Both the position numbers and the translations under genes were made by a program. From positions 1-32,964 of the forward strand of contig CAZIHO010000025.1 in assembly GCA_964538875.1 (NCBI GenBank): DNA of 32,964 bases, given 5' to 3'. The notes beneath the pieces are model-generated. The model made no database searches. It was not told where the DNA came from and saw only the letters and a list, made by a program, of their open reading frames with translations. Shown piece by piece: positions 31,856 through 32,964 of this stretch. Within the stretch, counting starts at the first letter, position 1; every line of letters begins with the position of its first letter. The stretch comes from CAZIHO01 sp964538875 (GTDB lineage Bacteria > Pseudomonadota > Gammaproteobacteria > Chromatiales > Chromatiaceae).

Positions 31856-32964
31856 ATGCCATCTAATTCGGAATTGGAACTACACCGCTTGCGCCGCTTG
31901 GGTCTGCTGGCGGTCGCGGTGTTGCTGCTGATCCTGGTCTGGCCGCAATTGGAGATCTGGTATGCCCGCTGGACCGCCAATCCCCGGGCGGTCACGGCGC
32001 GGGGCGACTTGGCCTCTGACGAGCAGGCTACCATCGAGATTTTCGACCGGGTCAGCCCCTCGGTGGTGTACATCACCACCCTGTCCCAGGTGGTGAACCC
32101 TTGGACCCGCAACGTACGTCAGGTACCCCAGGGTACCGGGTCCGGCTTTGTGTGGGATGAGCAGGGCTTGATCGTCACCAATCGCCACGTGCTGGAAAAC
32201 GCTAGCCAAGCCCAGGTGCGGCTCAGCGATCAACGGGTGTACAAGGCGGTACTGGTGGGCGCCAGCAAGGAGCACGATCTGGCGGTGCTGCGCATCAATG
32301 TCCCGGTCAACCGGCCGCCGCCGGTGTCCATCGGCACCAGTCACGATTTGCGGGTGGGGCAGAAGGTGTTGGCGATCGGCAATCCCTTTGGTTTGGACCA
32401 TACCCTCACCACCGGCATCATTTCCGCCTTGGATCGCTCCATCGACGCGGAAAACGACCGCACCATCGACAACCTGATTCAAACCGACGCCGCCATCAAC
32501 CCGGGTAACTCTGGTGGACCCCTGTTGGATAGCGCCGGGCGGGTGATTGGGGTCAACACGGCGATTTACAGCCCGTCCGGTGCCTATGCCGGCATTGGTT
32601 TCGCGGTTCCCATCGACACGGTGAACCGGGTGGTGCCCCGCTTGATCGCCGAGGGTCGCTATGAGCGGCCGAGCCTAGGAATCCAAGTGGATGACGACGC
32701 CACCAAGGCGGTGACCAAGAGCCTGGGGATTTCCGGCGTGCTGGTGCTCAATCTGGTGCCGGGTTCCGCCGCCGAGCGGGCCGGCTTGCGGGCCAGTAGT
32801 CAAACCCGGGACGGGGATCTGGTGGCTGGCGACATCATTCAGCAGATCGCCGGGCGGGAAGTGAAGAATGTTCGCGAACTATTGGACGCCCTGGACCGGC
32901 ATAAGATCGGCGAGAAAGTGCTGGTCACCCTCTATAGGGATGGGAAATCCCAGGAGGTTTCTGT
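31856..32964 (+). CDS. Membrane-anchored HtrA/DegS-type serine protease (3' truncated by window)
   Basis: The open frame runs off the right edge after about 369 codons. One N-terminal hydrophobic helix (about residues 15-29) after a charged start suggests an inner-membrane anchor with a periplasmic protease, as in DegS and other single-anchor HtrA proteins. The trypsin-like triad is complete: His111 in VTNRHV, Asp141 in DLAVLRI and Ser219 in GNSGGPLLD. VGQKVLAIGNPFGLDHTLT is also diagnostic. A PDZ domain begins near residue 275 (RPSLGIQ) and continues to the edge. ATG 31856 is the first start that keeps the anchor; an ATG seven bases earlier is out of frame and stops at once. Whether one or two PDZ domains exist cannot be told here. 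Confidence 0.93.
   Translation, partial: MPSNSELELHRLRRLGLLAVAVLLLILVWPQLEIWYARWTANPRAVTARGDLASDEQATIEIFDRVSPSVVYITTLSQVVNPWTRNVRQVPQGTGSGFVWDEQGLIVTNRHVLENASQAQVRLSDQRVYKAVLVGASKEHDLAVLRINVPVNRPPPVSIGTSHDLRVGQKVLAIGNPFGLDHTLTTGIISALDRSIDAENDRTIDNLIQTDAAINPGNSGGPLLDSAGRVIGVNTAIYSPSGAYAGIGFAVPIDTVNRVVPRLIAEGRYERPSLGIQVDDDATKAVTKSLGISGVLVLNLVPGSAAERAGLRASSQTRDGDLVAGDIIQQIAGREVKNVRELLDALDRHKIGEKVLVTLYRDGKSQEVS

Noticed and set aside
1..32964. CRISPR array, insertion sequence, phage or defence island
   Set aside because: No regularly spaced direct repeats, transposase or integrase motifs, or defence-gene families were seen; gene content is core-like throughout.

Overview
The window is a GC-rich, densely coding stretch of bacterial chromosome. 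Gene content and order point to a gammaproteobacterium, probably a Chromatiales-like sulfur oxidiser. The supporting blocks are gmk-rpoZ-spoT-ridA, tesA divergent from ybbA-ybbP, yggS-proC-yggT-yggU, pilT-pilU, separate relA and spoT genes, a SPOR-domain gene after argS, and a sulfide:quinone oxidoreductase-like flavoprotein. The lineage is inferred from gene order and motifs, not from a database search. I see no insertion sequence, phage gene, CRISPR array or integrase; this looks like core genome with a few lineage-specific inserts.

Layout. 1-90 (-): tRNA-Ser(CGA). 238-2805 (+): argS and an FtsN-like SPOR protein. 3050-4942 (-): thiC. 5180-6825 (+): a PIMT-like methyltransferase, a rhodanese and an isochorismatase-fold hydrolase. 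6989-9568 (+): a soluble PAS-rich histidine kinase that carries an Hpt domain but no receiver. 9608-10564 (+): a DHH-type phosphoesterase-like protein. 10608-14088 (-): a DUF1015 gene followed by relA. 14257-15005 (+): a DUF302 gene and a small Cys-rich gene of unknown function, meeting tail to tail at 15002-16129 (-) an SQR-like flavoprotein. 16216-16839 (-): tesA. 16857-20038 (+): ybbA-ybbP. 20065-23880 (-): gmk, rpoZ, spoT, ridA (transcribed in that order). 24099-28775 (-): yggS, proC, yggT, yggU and then a dynamin-like GTPase. 28911-31309 (+): pilT and pilU. 31411-31755 (+): a DUF486 membrane protein. 31856 to the window edge (+): the start of a membrane-anchored HtrA/DegS-type protease.

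How the genes relate. Both (p)ppGpp enzymes are present: RelA with a decayed hydrolase domain and an acidic EFDD synthetase motif, and SpoT with an intact HD motif and a basic RFKD motif. PilT and PilU drive type IV pilus retraction. RidA and YggS both handle reactive metabolites or PLP balance. ArgS, the tRNA, Gmk and the omega subunit are housekeeping information-processing genes.

Most worth a second look: (a) the DUF302 / Cys-rich small protein / SQR-like cluster, in which the oxidoreductase keeps only two of the three cysteines expected of SQR; (b) the kinase-Hpt protein lacking the receiver that would normally link its two histidines, with potential leader hairpins over its start region; (c) the PIMT-like protein with the catalytic Ser position replaced by Leu; (d) DUF1015 directly upstream of relA; (e) the dynamin-like gene downstream of the yggS-proC-yggT-yggU operon with an AT-rich, palindromic leader.
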